A model generated the notes under the pieces. The model saw only the letters and a list, made by a program, of their open reading frames with translations. It made no database searches and was not told where the DNA came from. Below are positions 1-8,303 of a DNA stretch of 64,000 bases, piece by piece. Origin of the DNA: Aquimarina sp. ERC-38 (GTDB lineage Bacteria; Bacteroidota; Bacteroidia; Flavobacteriales; Flavobacteriaceae); the NCBI RefSeq assembly GCF_026222555.1, contig NZ_CP098511.1, positions 3,267,501 to 3,331,500 of the forward strand, in the 5' to 3' direction. Made by a program: the position numbers and the translations under genes. Every line of letters begins with the position of its first letter. Position 1 is the first letter of the stretch.

Positions 1-285
1 AATTTGGAGTATAGTAGCTTTGCAAATTTAGACATCAAGCATACCACCTTTAAAAACTGTAATTTAAAAGAAGTGGATTTTACAGATAGTGATATTTCTA
101 AAAGTATTTTTGCTTATTGTAATTTAGAAAAAGTCATTTTTGAAAATACTACTGGTACCGAAGTAGATTTTCAGACTGCAATGAATGTTCAAATTGACCT
201 GGAAACTAATAATTTTAGGAAATCCATATTTAGCCGAAATAATATAGACGGGTTACTTTCAAAGTATAAGATTAGAATTCATTAG
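1..285 (+). CDS. Pentapeptide-repeat protein, C-terminal part
   Basis: The gene enters from the left edge, so only the last 94 codons are visible and no true start can be assigned. The protein shows the five-residue rhythm of pentapeptide repeats, for example CNLKEVDF, SDISKSIF and CNLEKVIF, with Leu or Phe at every fifth position, as in right-handed quadrilateral beta-helices. It ends in a short non-repeat tail (GLLSKYKIRIH). Qnr/McbG-like proteins that protect DNA gyrase have this fold, but most members have no known function, so no role is assigned. The TAG stop lies within the first five bases of a dispersed inverted-repeat element that begins at 281, so the present C-terminus may have been set by that insertion. 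Confidence 0.75.
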   Translation, partial: NLEYSSFANLDIKHTTFKNCNLKEVDFTDSDISKSIFAYCNLEKVIFENTTGTEVDFQTAMNVQIDLETNNFRKSIFSRNNIDGLLSKYKIRIH

Positions 286-500
286 TGTCCGGTAAAGATT
301 CAAGATCGCTATCGCTTCTAGAAACAAGAATCAAGACTAATCTTTATAGTGTTAAAAATCAATATTGTAATAAATATTTACGTTAAAGAACAAATTACTT
401 TTAAAAAAGTGAAAAAGCAACCTCCAAACACTTTAAAGTTTGGAATTACCTTATTATAATATGCTTTCTAAACTTTTATCTATTTTAACCGAACACTAAT
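281..500. repeat. Dispersed inverted-repeat element, family A copy 1
   Basis: The 220-bp segment begins ATTAGTGTCCGGTAAA and ends TTTAACCGAACACTAAT, which are imperfect inverted copies of each other. It has no ORF and shares interior sequence with copies at 7311-7477 and 43410-43848 and a half copy near 53436-53499. The size, termini and lack of coding are MITE-like, although no partner transposase was found here. It fills nearly all of the gap between the pentapeptide gene and the MocR gene. Confidence 0.7.
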
Positions 501-576
501 GATTATAAATAATGATTAAAAACGAAATTCTTTTAGTGTCAATCAAAATAACGTAAGCAAAACAACAAAGTCTTCT

Positions 577-2076
577 TTATTGACTACTTTTCTTAAGCTG
601 ATTCATTACCTTCTGTAAACGATCTATACTTTGATAAATTTCTTCGGTAGTAAGGCAGGCAAACCCCATTCGGATTCCTTTACTTGTAACAGCATCACCA
701 TAAATTAAATAATCCGATGAAAACGGAATATCAAGTGCTTTTGCCGAAGCCATAACATTATCCCAGGTGTACGTATCGCGTAACAATACCCAAACCGCCA
801 TGCCGCCTTCAGGTTTAGTAAAATTGAAAAACTTACCACATTGTTCAGAGAGAAGTTTGCAAAACAGGTCCCGACGTTTCTTATAAATTTTACGTACTTT
901 TTGGATATGTCGATAAACATCTCCGTTTTTAATAAGAATACTAATTACATGTTCTAAGATAGTATCCCCTTGCCGATCAATAATACTTCGCAAGTGTGCA
1001 GCTTCTCGAATAAAATCAACGGGTCCAATTAAATACCCGATTCGTAGCGCAGGAGCTATAATTTTAGTAAACCCTCCCAGGTACAGCACATTTCCGGTTT
1101 CGTCACTACTAGCCAGGGGTAGGATAGGAGCGTTGTTATAATGAAAATCATAATCATAATCATCCTCAATAATAGCAAACTGGTATTGTTGTGCCAACTG
1201 TAGCAAGTGCATCCTTCGCTGAGGGGATAAGGTAACGGTAGTCGGATAATGGTGATGCGAAGTTACATAAACTGCCTGTATAGGTTGAGTTTTACATAAA
1301 GTTTCAATCTCTTGGGTATTTAATCCATCTTTATCAATACTGACTGTTTTTACCTGACCACCGCAATACGTAAAAGTGTCATTAGCCGTATTATAATTGG
1401 TATTTCCACAGATAATTATTCTGTTTTTCAAAAGTAGTTGTCCTGCCAGGTACATACTCATTTGACTTCCCCGGGTAATCAAAATTTGATCGTAAGTAAT
1501 ATGAAGGCCCCGGGTGGCGTTTAGATATACCGCCAATCTTTTCCTAAGTTGAAGGTTTCCGTAGATAGAATTATATTTTAATAAATGCCGATTGTAACTT
1601 CGCTTCATGACATCCCGATATACTTTTGATATTTCATCAATAGGAACTAAACGGTGATCCGGAACACCATCTGCAATTAGGTTAATTTTTTTATCAAGAA
1701 CTTCAGGTTTTTGATATAATAAATCATTTTTAAGAAAATCAAAAGAAGCGTATTCACTGTTATTTTTTTGATGTATAGGTTGTTTAAAACTTACGGGTTG
1801 TACTACCGGAAGTTGCTTAGTGACAAATGTCCCCTTATTTACTATGGTTTCTATCCAGCCTTGAGCCTGGAGTTCAGTATAAACAGCAATAATGGTTTTT
1901 CGATGTAGGTTGAGTTCGTTAGCTAAAGTCCGGGATCCGGGAAGCTTTACACCCGGTTGGAGTTTTCCTGAGCGTATGAATTTAATAACTTGATGCGAAA
2001 GCTGAAGATAAACAGGTTCCTGTTTTTTACGATCGTAGGAAACATTTCCTTTTAATGGAAAAACCGGACTACTCAT
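577..2076 (-). CDS. MocR/PdxR-family transcriptional regulator
   Basis: This 499-residue protein joins a GntR-type winged helix-turn-helix (about residues 15-85, including LPGSRTLANELNLHRKT) to a class I aminotransferase-like domain (about 120-495). The PLP-binding core is visible: the EDDYDYDFHY stretch near 304-313 and the Schiff-base lysine K338 in GGFTKIIAPALRIGY. Members of this family sense PLP or a related amine and control a neighbouring gene, often one for PLP synthesis or a PNPOx-fold enzyme. The gene is transcribed away from a PNPOx-fold protein, which is its likely target. A short inverted repeat lies in the 64-bp gap between them. The effector is unknown. Confidence 0.9.
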   Translation of the reverse strand: MSSPVFPLKGNVSYDRKKQEPVYLQLSHQVIKFIRSGKLQPGVKLPGSRTLANELNLHRKTIIAVYTELQAQGWIETIVNKGTFVTKQLPVVQPVSFKQPIHQKNNSEYASFDFLKNDLLYQKPEVLDKKINLIADGVPDHRLVPIDEISKVYRDVMKRSYNRHLLKYNSIYGNLQLRKRLAVYLNATRGLHITYDQILITRGSQMSMYLAGQLLLKNRIIICGNTNYNTANDTFTYCGGQVKTVSIDKDGLNTQEIETLCKTQPIQAVYVTSHHHYPTTVTLSPQRRMHLLQLAQQYQFAIIEDDYDYDFHYNNAPILPLASSDETGNVLYLGGFTKIIAPALRIGYLIGPVDFIREAAHLRSIIDRQGDTILEHVISILIKNGDVYRHIQKVRKIYKKRRDLFCKLLSEQCGKFFNFTKPEGGMAVWVLLRDTYTWDNVMASAKALDIPFSSDYLIYGDAVTSKGIRMGFACLTTEEIYQSIDRLQKVMNQLKKSSQ

Positions 2077-2081
2077 ATATT

Positions 2082-2104
2082 ACTATCTGGATGATTATGA
2101 TAGT
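2082..2104. promoter_or_regulatory. Candidate MocR operator
   Basis: A perfect ACTATC/GATAGT inverted repeat with an 11-base spacer lies in the divergent 64-bp intergenic region. It covers the place where the -33 element of the 2141 gene's promoter should be. Binding by the divergent MocR regulator is inferred from position only. Confidence 0.45.
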
Positions 2105-2116
2105 CCAAATCTACTG

Positions 2117-2124
2117 TAATTTTG
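2117..2124 (+). promoter_or_regulatory. -7 promoter element for the PNPOx-fold gene
   Basis: TAATTTTG matches the Bacteroidota -7 consensus TAnnTTTG and ends 16 bases before the ATG at 2141. No good TTTG -33 box is present. That fits a promoter needing an activator, whose candidate site overlaps this position. Confidence 0.5.
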
Positions 2125-2140
2125 ACAAAAACTAATTACT

Positions 2141-2812
2141 ATGTCATCCTATTCAGTAAATAATCTTAACAAAGTAATTCGAGGTAGTAAGAGAGCAACT
2201 TACAACATCGAAGAAATTGATGCCATTGCCGATGCTGGTTTTTTATGCCACGTTGGGTACGAATTTGAAGGTCAAACCATCGTGCTACCGATGGCTTACG
2301 GTAAAATTGGACAAACCTTTTACCTGCATGGGTCTTTAAAAAACCGGATGCTTACCAATTTAATAAGTTCAGGTAAAGCTTGCCTATCGATCACCCATTT
2401 GGACGGTTTGGTTTTAGCCAGGTCCGGATTTCATCATTCAGCCAATTATCGGGCAGCAACGATATTTGGAACAACCCGAATGGTACAAGATCGTGATGAA
2501 AAAATGAAGGCTTTAGAATCTGTAGTTAATCAAATGGTTCCGGATCATTGGGATACTTTGCGAGAGATGAATGAGAAAGAATTTAAATCCACCTTAGTAG
2601 TCGCTGTAGATGTTACTACTGCTTCCGCCAAGATCAGGGCGGAAGGCGTTATTGACGAAAAAGAAGATCAAAACCTTCCTGTTTGGGCAGGAGTAATTCC
2701 AATCAAACAAATAGCCGAAGCACCTATAACCGCTCCCGATGTACCCAAAGAGGTAGAAATTCCAGAGTCGGTCAAGGATTATGCTTCTAAGAATAGCTTT
2801 CTAAAATTATAA
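2141..2812 (+). CDS. Pyridoxamine 5'-phosphate oxidase-fold flavin/nucleotide-binding protein
   Basis: This 223-residue protein belongs to the COG3467-type split-barrel family related to pyridoxamine phosphate oxidase. Residues about 10-165 form the barrel, with the family's early GSKRATYN segment, the FYLHGSLKNRM phosphate-binding region and the ARSGFHHSANYRAA stretch. Members bind FMN, heme or F420 and are mostly of unknown specificity, some being linked to antibiotic or amine detoxification. The divergent MocR neighbour suggests that a PLP-like or amine effector induces it. The start is well placed 16 bases after a TAnnTTTG box. Confidence 0.85.
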   Translation: MSSYSVNNLNKVIRGSKRATYNIEEIDAIADAGFLCHVGYEFEGQTIVLPMAYGKIGQTFYLHGSLKNRMLTNLISSGKACLSITHLDGLVLARSGFHHSANYRAATIFGTTRMVQDRDEKMKALESVVNQMVPDHWDTLREMNEKEFKSTLVVAVDVTTASAKIRAEGVIDEKEDQNLPVWAGVIPIKQIAEAPITAPDVPKEVEIPESVKDYASKNSFLKL

Positions 2813-2956
2813 ATTTTGGAAAGTTTCAACTTATGAAATATTGATTGGCCACTGTATTATCTAGTGACCATATTCAACGTTTGGTTTAAGAACGCCTCTT
2901 GTATGTTGCATTTGCATGCTAAATGCAGAAGATATAAACTGTTGTGTATTTTGCTT

Positions 2957-3274
2957 TTATTCAGTTGCCAAATCCACTTTTTGATTTAGCAACTCTACAT
3001 TAAAGTTAACCTTTGCATTTAATGCTCTAAACACTTTTAAGATTGTTTCAAACCTTGCATCTCTCAAATTATTTTCAATTTTAGAAATCTGCGCTTTTTT
3101 TACTCCAATTAACTCTCCAAGTTGCGTTTGGGTTAATTTTCTTTCCTTACGAGCTTGTTTGATTGCTTCTCCAATAAAGTCAAGTCGCAATTCGTTTTCG
3201 TAAGCATTTCTTTTAGCTGTCCCTTTTTTACCAATATATTTATCTTTAGCTTCATCAAATGTGTATGTTTTCAT
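2957..3274 (-). CDS. higA: HigA-type XRE antitoxin
   Basis: The protein is 105 residues if started at the ATG at 3274; a GTG one codon upstream is also possible. An XRE helix-turn-helix occupies about residues 33-87, with the recognition region QTQLGELIGVKKAQISKIE. The N-terminal extension (TFDEAKDKYIGKKG) is typical of HigA partners of RelE/HigB toxins. The ATG overlaps the stop of the upstream toxin gene (TGATG), so the two would be translationally coupled. The toxin reading frame is interrupted, so this antitoxin may now act alone, as a repressor or as an orphan antidote. Confidence 0.85.
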   Translation of the reverse strand: MKTYTFDEAKDKYIGKKGTAKRNAYENELRLDFIGEAIKQARKERKLTQTQLGELIGVKKAQISKIENNLRDARFETILKVFRALNAKVNFNVELLNQKVDLATE

Positions 3275-3618
3275 CACTTCTTGTTTTTATCTTCAAAATA
3301 TTTGTTCATTAATTCGGTCGCTTTGTCAATCTCTTTTTTCGGTGTTTTTTGAGTTTTTTTAATAATTCCGTGTGTTGCAACTACTATAGTCACTTTATTT
3401 TCAGTTTTATCCCAAAATGCAAAAAGTCGATATTGCTTTTTATTATACAAAGTCCTAAATTCCCAAATATCCGAAGTAAGCTTTTTAAAGAGGGTATTGT
3501 CCGTTTTAACTTTTGCTCTGTCAATGTTAAAGAGTATTTTCTTTTAAGACTTTTCTTCAAGTGTATTTAAGAAGTGAAAAACTTCTTCTAGAAATTCGAC
3601 TTTAAATTTTACCGTCAT
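3274..3618 (-). pseudogene. higB: HigB/RelE-family toxin gene with an internal TAA codon
   Basis: Translating the minus strand from the ATG at 3618 gives MTVKFKVEFLEEVFHFL and then an in-frame TAA at 3546-3544 (codon 25). The same frame then stays open for 88 more codons, reading KKILFNIDRAK, KKLTSDIWEFRTLY and QYRLFAFWD, which is the standard HigB/RelE core (phage-derived Gp49-like). No frameshift is needed, so a single nonsense codon appears to have silenced an otherwise intact 113-residue toxin. It lies directly upstream of higA with a TGATG overlap. A CAA-to-TAA change would be the simplest route. Sequencing error, or restart downstream, cannot be excluded from the sequence alone. Confidence 0.8.
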
Positions 3619-3739
3619 TCAGATATTAGCTTATTACAAATATAAAAGTTTCCTTTTTAGCAAACAAATTTTGTCACATAAACGGTTTCAGCGTATTATA
3701 AACAACAATAGAATAAAAGTAATTACTTTAAACCACAAT

Positions 3740-4350
3740 GTCACATCGAGTGCGCGAGGTACGAGCGTGTATCGAGATGCTCAATTTTGCCACTCGACCA
3801 GACGGTAGCATTATAAATAACTTCCTTAAATTAAACGTCACATCGAGTGCGCGAGGTACGAGCGTGTATCGAGATGCTTAATTTCGCCACTCGACCAGAC
3901 GGTAGCATTACAGATAGTTTTGTTTAACCACAACATTACATCGAGTGCGCGAGGTACGAGCGTGTATTGAGATGCTCATTCTTCAGAATAAAACCACTCG
4001 ACCAGACGGTAGCATTACAAGTAGCTTCGTTTAACTACAACGTCACATCGAGTGCGCGAGGCACGAGCGTGTATCGAGATGTTTGTGCTATGAAAGTAAG
4101 AGGTATAATTCAAAAAGGTCTCGATACAATTTTGTTCTTCATTCTTCAGAACAAAACCACTCGACCAGACGATAAATTTTATGTAGTGACATAAAGCACA
4201 ACGTCACATCGAGTACGCGAAGCATGAGCGTGTATCGAGATGTTCACTCTTCAGAATAAAACCACTCGACCAGACGGTAGCATTACAGATAGTTTTGTTT
4301 AACCACAACGTCACATCGAGTGCGCGAAGCATGAGCGTGTATCGAGATGT
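3740..4350 (+). repeat. Cluster of six family C repeats
   Basis: Six copies of a roughly 40-base motif (CACATCGAGTGCGCGAGG, then ACGAGCGTGTATCGAGATG) start near 3740, 3837, 3934, 4042, 4203 and 4310. Copies are joined by a second conserved block, CCACTCGACCAGACGGTAGC. The spacing of about 97-160 bases and the variable interiors argue against CRISPR. The TCGAG and ATCGAGAT parts allow hairpin folding. The same family occurs in opposite orientation at 9258-9854. This cluster fills the gap between higB and lpd. Confidence 0.85.
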
Positions 4351-4494
4351 TTGTGCTATTAAATAGATAATACAATAAAAGTAGTACTTATACTTCTAAT
4401 TCTGGCGAAACGTAAAGCTTTAACGCCTAGCTTTAAAACTTCTTTTAGATTCTAACAATAATCCTTAAATTCGCGGCAGCAAAAAATCTTATAT

Positions 4495-5886
4495 ATGACT
4501 TCATACGATATTATTGTTTTAGGTAGTGGCCCCGGCGGATATGTTACGGCAATTCGAGCTTCGCAGTTAGGTTTTAAAACGGCGATTATTGAAAAAGAAA
4601 GCCTGGGTGGGGTATGTTTAAATTGGGGGTGTATCCCAACCAAAGCTTTACTTAAAAGTGCACAGGTATTTGAATACTTAAAACATGCCAAAGATTACGG
4701 ATTAACGGTAGAGAAGTTTGATAAAGATTTTAATGCAGTAGTAAAACGTAGCCGAAATGTTGCCGAAGGAATGAGCAAAGGCGTACAGTTTTTAATGAAA
4801 AAGAATAAAATTGACGTTATTGAAGGTTTTGGAAAGCTGATCAAAGGTAAAAAAGTGGAAGTTAGTAGTAGTGACGGCAAAAAAACTACCTATGAAGCTA
4901 AAAATATTATCATTGCTACCGGGGCACGTTCGCGTGAATTGCCCAACCTACCTCAAGACGGTCAAAAAGTGATTGGGTATCGAAAAGCCATGACTTTAGA
5001 AAAACAACCGGAAAAAATGATCGTAGTAGGATCGGGAGCTATCGGAGTGGAATTTGCCAATTTCTACAATTCTATGGGTACCGAAGTAACTATTGTAGAA
5101 TACCTGCCTAACCTGGTTCCGTTAGAAGATGAAGAAGTTTCCAAACAATTTGAGCGAAACTATAAGAAATCCGGGATCAAAGTAATGACGAATGCTGCGG
5201 TAGAAAGCGTAGATACTAGCGGTGATAAGGTGAAAGCTACTGTAAAGACTAAAAAAGGCGAAGAAATATTAGAAGCTGATATTGTACTATCTGCCGTAGG
5301 TATTAAAACAAATATTGAAAATATTGGCCTGGAAGAATTAGGAATTGCTACAGACCGGGATAAAATTGTCGTTAATGATTGGTACCAAACCAACATCCCC
5401 GGAATTTATGCAATTGGTGACGTGGTACCTGGCCCTGCACTGGCACATGTGGCTTCAGCCGAAGGAATTATTTGTGTGGAAAAATTAGCCGGGTTACATG
5501 TTGAAGCTTTAGACTATAACAACATACCGGGATGTACCTATGCTTCCCCTGAAATTGCAAGTGTAGGAATGACTGAAAAACAGGCCAAAGAAGCCGGATA
5601 TGAAATTAAAGTAGGTAAATTCCCATTTTCTGCATCCGGAAAGGCGAGTGCTGCCGGGACTAAAGATGGATTTGTAAAAGTGATTTTTGATGCTAAATAC
5701 GGAGAATGGTTAGGTTGCCATATGATTGGTGCCGGAGTAACTGATATGATTGCTGAAGCTGTTTTAGGTAGAAAACTGGAAACTACCGGACATGAAGTAC
5801 TAAAAACCGTTCATCCTCACCCTACCATGAGTGAAGCAGTAATGGAAGCCGTAGCAGATGCTTACGATGAGGTTATTCATTTGTAA
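4495..5886 (+). CDS. lpdA: Dihydrolipoyl dehydrogenase (first of two)
   Basis: This 463-residue flavoprotein reoxidises the dihydrolipoamide of 2-oxo acid dehydrogenase complexes using NAD. The FAD-binding GSGPGG motif lies near residues 9-14, the redox-active disulfide is in GGVCLNWGCIPTKALL (about 37-52), an NAD-binding VGSGAIGVEF segment is near 178, and the catalytic His-Glu pair is in HPHPTMSEAVMEA near the C-terminus. Length is normal. A near-consensus -7 box (TAAATTCG, 4466-4473) precedes the ATG. The WGC variant around the second cysteine distinguishes it from the paralogue at 38955, so the two probably serve different complexes. No E1 or E2 subunit genes are next to it. Confidence 0.95.
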   Translation: MTSYDIIVLGSGPGGYVTAIRASQLGFKTAIIEKESLGGVCLNWGCIPTKALLKSAQVFEYLKHAKDYGLTVEKFDKDFNAVVKRSRNVAEGMSKGVQFLMKKNKIDVIEGFGKLIKGKKVEVSSSDGKKTTYEAKNIIIATGARSRELPNLPQDGQKVIGYRKAMTLEKQPEKMIVVGSGAIGVEFANFYNSMGTEVTIVEYLPNLVPLEDEEVSKQFERNYKKSGIKVMTNAAVESVDTSGDKVKATVKTKKGEEILEADIVLSAVGIKTNIENIGLEELGIATDRDKIVVNDWYQTNIPGIYAIGDVVPGPALAHVASAEGIICVEKLAGLHVEALDYNNIPGCTYASPEIASVGMTEKQAKEAGYEIKVGKFPFSASGKASAAGTKDGFVKVIFDAKYGEWLGCHMIGAGVTDMIAEAVLGRKLETTGHEVLKTVHPHPTMSEAVMEAVADAYDEVIHL

Positions 5887-5989
5887 TTTTTAATAGTATA
5901 GCTTTAAGATTGAATGATCTTTTAAGTAATACTATTATATAACACTGTCATATAGAATACGGTATTCATAATATAATGGTAAAGTCAAT

Positions 5990-6033
5990 ACAGGCTTGTC
6001 AAAGTTTTAGACACTTTAGACAAGCCTGTTTTA
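5990..6033 (+). terminator. Terminator after lpdA, possibly bidirectional
   Basis: ACAGGCTTGTC (5990-6000) pairs with GACAAGCCTGT (6019-6029). A further AAAGT/ACTTT pairing lies inside, and TTTTAT follows. It sits between the convergent lpdA and Dph6-like genes and may stop transcription from both sides. Confidence 0.8.
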
Positions 6034-6072
6034 TATGGAATCAGCGGATAAATTAAAGTTAAATAAAAGAGG

Positions 6073-6825
6073 TTACTTATTTACGCTATCTACCTTCGGA
6101 ATTAAATCGCAATACCAGAAAGCATTATCCCAATTCTGGTCATTACTTGAAGTACCACAAACTTCGTCATCATCATTATCATCAGTAGCTTGATAACTTT
6201 TAAGTACTTTTTCTCCTATGGAAAAAATTATCGGACTTTTGAAAATAGGACCATCGTAGACAAACGTATGAAATTCACCGTTTTCTCCGCACGGGTCAAC
6301 ACCTTCCGGCAAACGCTTTAGAAAATCCTCGTTGATTGGAACCCCGCAAAAAGTCTTATCTAATAGCTTAGCATTCGTACAAACTACGATTGCTTTATAT
6401 CCTAAATCAATAAACTCGCGGACTAATTTACGGGTATCTTTTTTCCAAAGTGGAAACACTGGTTTGATACCTACAAGCTCTAATTGTTTCTCACGATAAG
6501 CACGTAAGTCTTCTAAAAAGATATCACCAAAAACCGAATGAGTAAGCCCTTGTTGTTGTAGCGTTTGAATATGCTGCTTAAGTATTGCATCATAAGTAGT
6601 CATACTAACATTACCAGGTAGTTCAATAGTATGAAGCTTCATACCTAAACTTTCTACTTGCATCTCTAACAAAGCTTTACGAACTCCGTGCATAGAAATT
6701 CTGTTAAACTCACTGTTAACAGAAGTCACCAACGTATCAATGGTAAAAGTTGGATTTTTTAATAGGGTATGCAACGTAAGACAACAGTCTTTACCTCCGC
6801 TCCAATTCAAATAGGCTTTTTGCAT
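6073..6825 (-). CDS. Dph6-related ATP-pyrophosphatase
   Basis: This 250-residue protein belongs to the COG2102 adenine-nucleotide alpha-hydrolase family. The PP-loop SGGKD occurs at residues 9-13, and the second signature GENGEFHTFVYDGP lies near 180. Archaeal and eukaryotic relatives form the amide of diphthamide on EF-2. Bacteria lack that modification, so the bacterial substrate is unknown; an ATP-dependent amidation is the likely chemistry. The ATG overlaps the aroQ stop by one base (TAATG), indicating a two-gene operon. The acidic DDNDDDEV stretch near residue 216 is an insertion of unknown meaning. Confidence 0.85.
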   Translation of the reverse strand: MQKAYLNWSGGKDCCLTLHTLLKNPTFTIDTLVTSVNSEFNRISMHGVRKALLEMQVESLGMKLHTIELPGNVSMTTYDAILKQHIQTLQQQGLTHSVFGDIFLEDLRAYREKQLELVGIKPVFPLWKKDTRKLVREFIDLGYKAIVVCTNAKLLDKTFCGVPINEDFLKRLPEGVDPCGENGEFHTFVYDGPIFKSPIIFSIGEKVLKSYQATDDNDDDEVCGTSSNDQNWDNAFWYCDLIPKVDSVNK

Positions 6826-7244
6826 TACACCTCTATAAAACTTCGGATTGCCAGGTCATAGCCTTTAATACCAAAACCCATTATAATACCTGATACTACA
6901 GCAGAAAGGTATGAATGATGCCGGAAGCTTTCTCGTTTATGCGTGTTTGAAATATGGACTTCGATCACCGGGGTTTTAATCGCCTTGATAGCATCTGCAA
7001 TGGCAATAGATGTATGTGAATAGGCACCTGCATTAAGTACCACCCCTTGAAATATATCGTCAGCCTCTTGCAATTTAGTAACCAGATCTCCCTCGTGATT
7101 GGACTGATAATAGGCTAGTTCAATATCTTTATACCGGAACTGTAGATCTGCAAAAAAGTCTTCAAAAGTCTGACTTCCGTAAACCTCTGGTTCTCTTTTA
7201 CCTAGTAAGTTTAAATTAGGGCCATTTATAATTAGTATTTTCAT
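6825..7244 (-). CDS. aroQ: Type II 3-dehydroquinate dehydratase
   Basis: The enzyme converts 3-dehydroquinate to 3-dehydroshikimate in the shikimate pathway. From the ATG at 7244 it has 139 residues, close to the usual 140-150. The active-site pattern is clear: GPNLNLLGKREPEVYG near the N-terminus with the catalytic tyrosine, YQSNHEGDLV, LNAGAYSHTS, and HISNTHKRESFRHHS near residue 100. An in-frame start eight codons further upstream would add non-conserved residues, so the ATG giving MKILIINGPN is preferred. It is followed immediately by the Dph6-like gene and lies back-to-back with the OMP/xerD region. Confidence 0.95.
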   Translation of the reverse strand: MKILIINGPNLNLLGKREPEVYGSQTFEDFFADLQFRYKDIELAYYQSNHEGDLVTKLQEADDIFQGVVLNAGAYSHTSIAIADAIKAIKTPVIEVHISNTHKRESFRHHSYLSAVVSGIIMGFGIKGYDLAIRSFIEV

Positions 7245-7310
7245 GTTTTTGTTTTGTTTAATAAGCAACTAGAATGTTTTTACTCTCCTAATAGTATAGT
7301 ATTCTAAATC

Positions 7311-7477
7311 ATTAGTGTCCGGTTAAAATAAATAAAAGTTTGTAAAGCCTGGTAATATATGGTGATCTTAAACTTTAAAGTAGTTGGAGGTTGCTTTTTT
7401 AGTTTTTTTAAAATTAATTAGTTTTGATTCTTCATTTTAGAAGCAATAGCGATCTTGAATCTTTACCTAACATTTAT
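7311..7477. repeat. Dispersed inverted-repeat element, family A copy 2
   Basis: This copy is in the opposite orientation to the one at 281-500, beginning ATTAGTGTCCGGTTAAA and ending near CTTTACCTAACATTTAT. The second terminus has decayed. It is about 50 bp shorter than copy 1 and lies between aroQ and the beta-barrel gene, just upstream of the aroQ start region. Confidence 0.65.
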
Positions 7478-7497
7478 GATGTAAAGTTTACATTATG

Positions 7498-8136
7498 TTA
7501 TTGATCGGCATCCTGGGTTTCTTCATTAAATATCCTTCGGTTATCTTTGGTTTTAAATAAATACCCGAGGGATACTTGCGCCATTTGATTTTTAGCTTCA
7601 ATTGAAGTATTATTAAAATCTCGCAAACCGGAGTAATACCGTGCCTGAAAAAATAATCCTGATTCAAGATAATAGCCTATACCTACGACTGCTCCGAAAT
7701 CAAAATTATTAAAAGAATCGTAAAAAGGGTCATTATCCGGTAAGTCTTCATTACCAAAAGTACTTAAATTAGCTACTTGTAACCCGGCTTCAATAGCAAA
7801 GGAATTTTTAATATAATATTTAGCTAAAACTGGTAAAGCAATATAGTTCATTCCAATCTCTTGTGTTTGATTTTCTACTTCCATAGTATATCCTTGTGCG
7901 GAATAAAAAAGTTCTCCTTGCACATAAAACTGATCAAACACCGGATATTCAACCAAAACCCCAAAATGAGCCCGGGTTCTACCTCCGGTGTTTTCCAAGT
8001 CACCGGTAACAAAACTATAATTAATTCCTCCTTTGAAACCAGCTCTGGCAAACTTTAGCTCTTCATCCTTAATTTTTTGGGCATTAGCTATATCTACGAG
8101 CATAACCACTATAAAAAATATTAAAAATTGTTTCAT
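7498..8136 (-). CDS. Outer-membrane beta-barrel protein (porin/PorT-like family)
   Basis: This 212-residue protein starts with a signal peptide (MKQFLIFFIVVMLVDIANA, cut before QK). The rest alternates polar and hydrophobic residues with aromatic girdles, for example FKGGINYSFVTGD, YYIKNSFAIEAGLQ and FFQARYYSGLRD. This is the pattern of the small eight-stranded barrels annotated as outer membrane beta-barrel domain in Bacteroidota. A specific function cannot be assigned. It ends shortly after the family A repeat and is divergent from xerD, with 167 bp between the two starts. Confidence 0.75.
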   Translation of the reverse strand: MKQFLIFFIVVMLVDIANAQKIKDEELKFARAGFKGGINYSFVTGDLENTGGRTRAHFGVLVEYPVFDQFYVQGELFYSAQGYTMEVENQTQEIGMNYIALPVLAKYYIKNSFAIEAGLQVANLSTFGNEDLPDNDPFYDSFNNFDFGAVVGIGYYLESGLFFQARYYSGLRDFNNTSIEAKNQMAQVSLGYLFKTKDNRRIFNEETQDADQ

Positions 8137-8303
8137 AGAGAGGGTGTATTGATATTCAAAAATACCTTATTTTTTACTATTTTTAGGACTTGACCTCTAG
8201 AAGTAATTCAAATGCGTCTGAATAACTAATTAAAAATTTTATGAACTTAAATAGTGATGCCCTTGTCTTATTTTCCATCATTTTCTATTGATATTAAGAA
8301 ATT

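Noticed and set aside
3544..3546. Recoding of the stop in higB (selenocysteine or pyrrolysine)
   Set aside because: The codon is TAA, which is not used for either residue, and no stimulatory element was seen.
3740..4350. CRISPR array
   Set aside because: Repeat copies are 97-160 bp apart, the spacers share conserved blocks with each other, and no cas genes are present.
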